Source: Ignavibacteriota bacterium (GTDB lineage Bacteria > Bacteroidota > Ignavibacteria > Kapaibacteriales > UBA2268). From it: 64,000 nucleotides of DNA. Below, piece after piece: positions 63,450 through 64,000 of the stretch (positions are counted from its first letter, which is position 1; every line of letters starts with the position of its first letter). The position numbers were made by a program, and so were the translations under genes. Under the pieces are notes generated by a model that ran no database searches, had not been told where the DNA came from, and saw only the letters and a program-made list of their open reading frames with translations. The stretch is from the NCBI GenBank assembly GCA_020437395.1, contig JAGQWJ010000011.1, positions 1 through 64,000 on the forward strand, given 5' to 3'.

Positions 63450-63751
63450 AACCAGAAGAACTTTATAAAGAATTATGTGATTTAGCAATAAGTCTAGGTG
63501 TAAAAATCAAACGTGATAAAACGGCAAAAACCTCAGGAATTTGTCTTGTTGATGAAGAAACCATATTAGTATTAGATACAAAAATCCCCAAAGACAAATT
63601 AGCGTCTGTTATTGCTACTGAACTAAAAAGAGCAGAAATAGATAATAAATTCGTAAAACCAGTACTACGTGATTTCATCGATCAACAAGAAGTAAAAGAA
63701 GCCGAATATGTTTTAACAATAGAGTATCCTGAGGATTTTACAAAGGAGTAA
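63446..63751 (+). CDS. Small conserved-looking protein of unknown function
   Basis: A 101-aa soluble acidic protein. It has [40 protein letters not shown] and [17 protein letters not shown]. No domain is recognised. Coupling to the membrane protein gene suggests a shared role. Its end overlaps the purE gene on the other strand by 14 bp. Confidence 0.75.
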   Translation: MKPEELYKELCDLAISLGVKIKRDKTAKTSGICLVDEETILVLDTKIPKDKLASVIATELKRAEIDNKFVKPVLRDFIDQQEVKEAEYVLTIEYPEDFTKE

Positions 63752-64000
63752 ATTCATCATTATTATTTTTCTTTCTTGATATCTCAGCCATTTCTTTCTT
63801 ATATTCAATCAATTTTTCAGCTAATAATTCATTCGATGTAGCTAATATACTTATAGCAAGCAGACCAGCATTTTTACCTGCTCCAATAGCAACAGTAGCC
63901 ACTGGTACACCTGGCGGCATTTGAACTATAGAATAAAGTGAATCAACACCGCTTAAAGTCTTAGTTTGTATAGGTACTCCTATTACTGGTAAATGAGTTG
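63738..64000 (-). CDS. purE: N5-carboxyaminoimidazole ribonucleotide mutase, C-terminal part, cut by window edge
   Basis: The C-terminal half of PurE, which moves the carboxyl group of N5-CAIR to C4 in purine synthesis. The visible protein reads [39 protein letters not shown] and [12 protein letters not shown], a near-ideal PurE signature. The frame runs off the right end of the window. The tail ([17 protein letters not shown]) is slightly longer than usual. Confidence 0.95.
   Translation of the reverse strand, partial: THLPVIGVPIQTKTLSGVDSLYSIVQMPPGVPVATVAIGAGKNAGLLAISILATSNELLAEKLIEYKKEMAEISRKKNNNDEFTPL

Overview
This 64 kb window is a compact, AT-rich chromosome segment dominated by housekeeping genes. 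It most likely comes from a Bacteroidota/Chlorobiota-type (FCB group) bacterium. Three kinds of evidence support this. Several secreted proteins carry C-terminal type IX secretion (T9SS type A) sorting domains. Several promoters match the Bacteroidota -7 consensus TAnnTTTG with a TTG/TTTG element about 19-20 bp upstream. The gene orders rplM-rpsI-rpsB-tsf-pyrH-frr and nusA-infB-rbfA-truB-ribF-rpsO-pnp are also in keeping. The E2-E1 fused 2-oxoglutarate dehydrogenase, the WD40 plus T9SS proteins and the BNR plus T9SS proteins suggest a Kapabacteria/Ignavibacteria-like lineage rather than classical Bacteroidia, but this is inference. No rRNA, tRNA, CRISPR array, prophage or defence island was found.

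Layout. 1-434: tail of an IS3-family insertion sequence, cut by the window edge. 605-2795 (-): a T9SS cargo protein and glyA. 2892-7429 (+): a potassium channel, a UvrD/Rep helicase, a glycosyltransferase and a HAD phosphatase. 7514-10861 (+): trxA, a pterin dehydratase, enolase and a phosphohexomutase. 11108-14014 (+): a Cys-rich secreted protein and a frameshifted BNR-repeat T9SS protein, preceded by a pentanucleotide repeat. 14071-16139 (-): hslO and a glutaryl-CoA-dehydrogenase-like enzyme. 16306-25265 (+): the nusA-to-pnp transcription/translation operon. 25287-30214: SAM hydrolase (-), elbB (+), penicillin-acylase-like hydrolase (-) and an SDR epimerase (-). 30309-34421 (+): a PTS IIA protein and the fused 2-oxoglutarate dehydrogenase. 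34515-37030 (-): a lipoprotein, ppx and a frameshifted prmA. 37098-44568 (+): kdsC, two small envelope proteins, mutL and the ribosomal/translation cluster. 44620-49406: a secreted unknown (-) and a large WD40/T9SS protein (+). 49409-53884: hisS and a histidine kinase (+), then two lipoproteins, recR and ybaB (-). 53997-58549: pspA-ybjN (+), an OmpA-family protein and crcB (-), and an SRPBCC/GyrI-like protein (+). 58587-64000: pdxB (+), a lipoprotein, mraY and murF (-), two small unknowns (+) and the C-terminal part of purE (-).

The genes fit a didermic (lipopolysaccharide-bearing) cell with T9SS export (kdsC, OmpA, lipoproteins). Much of the window is devoted to transcription elongation, translation initiation and RNA turnover. 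I found no convincing new multi-gene system. The signals most worth a second look are RNA-level. They are a large hairpin ending in a T-run in front of pnp, a long hairpin between rpsI and rpsB, and a promoter-proximal terminator-like hairpin in the nusA leader. Two single-base frameshifts (prmA and the BNR protein), a MutL lacking the usual endonuclease motif, and the actinobacterial-style fused 2-oxoglutarate dehydrogenase also stand out. No stretch longer than 300 bases lacks a gene; the largest gap (10862-11107) holds a terminator and an AATTA repeat.
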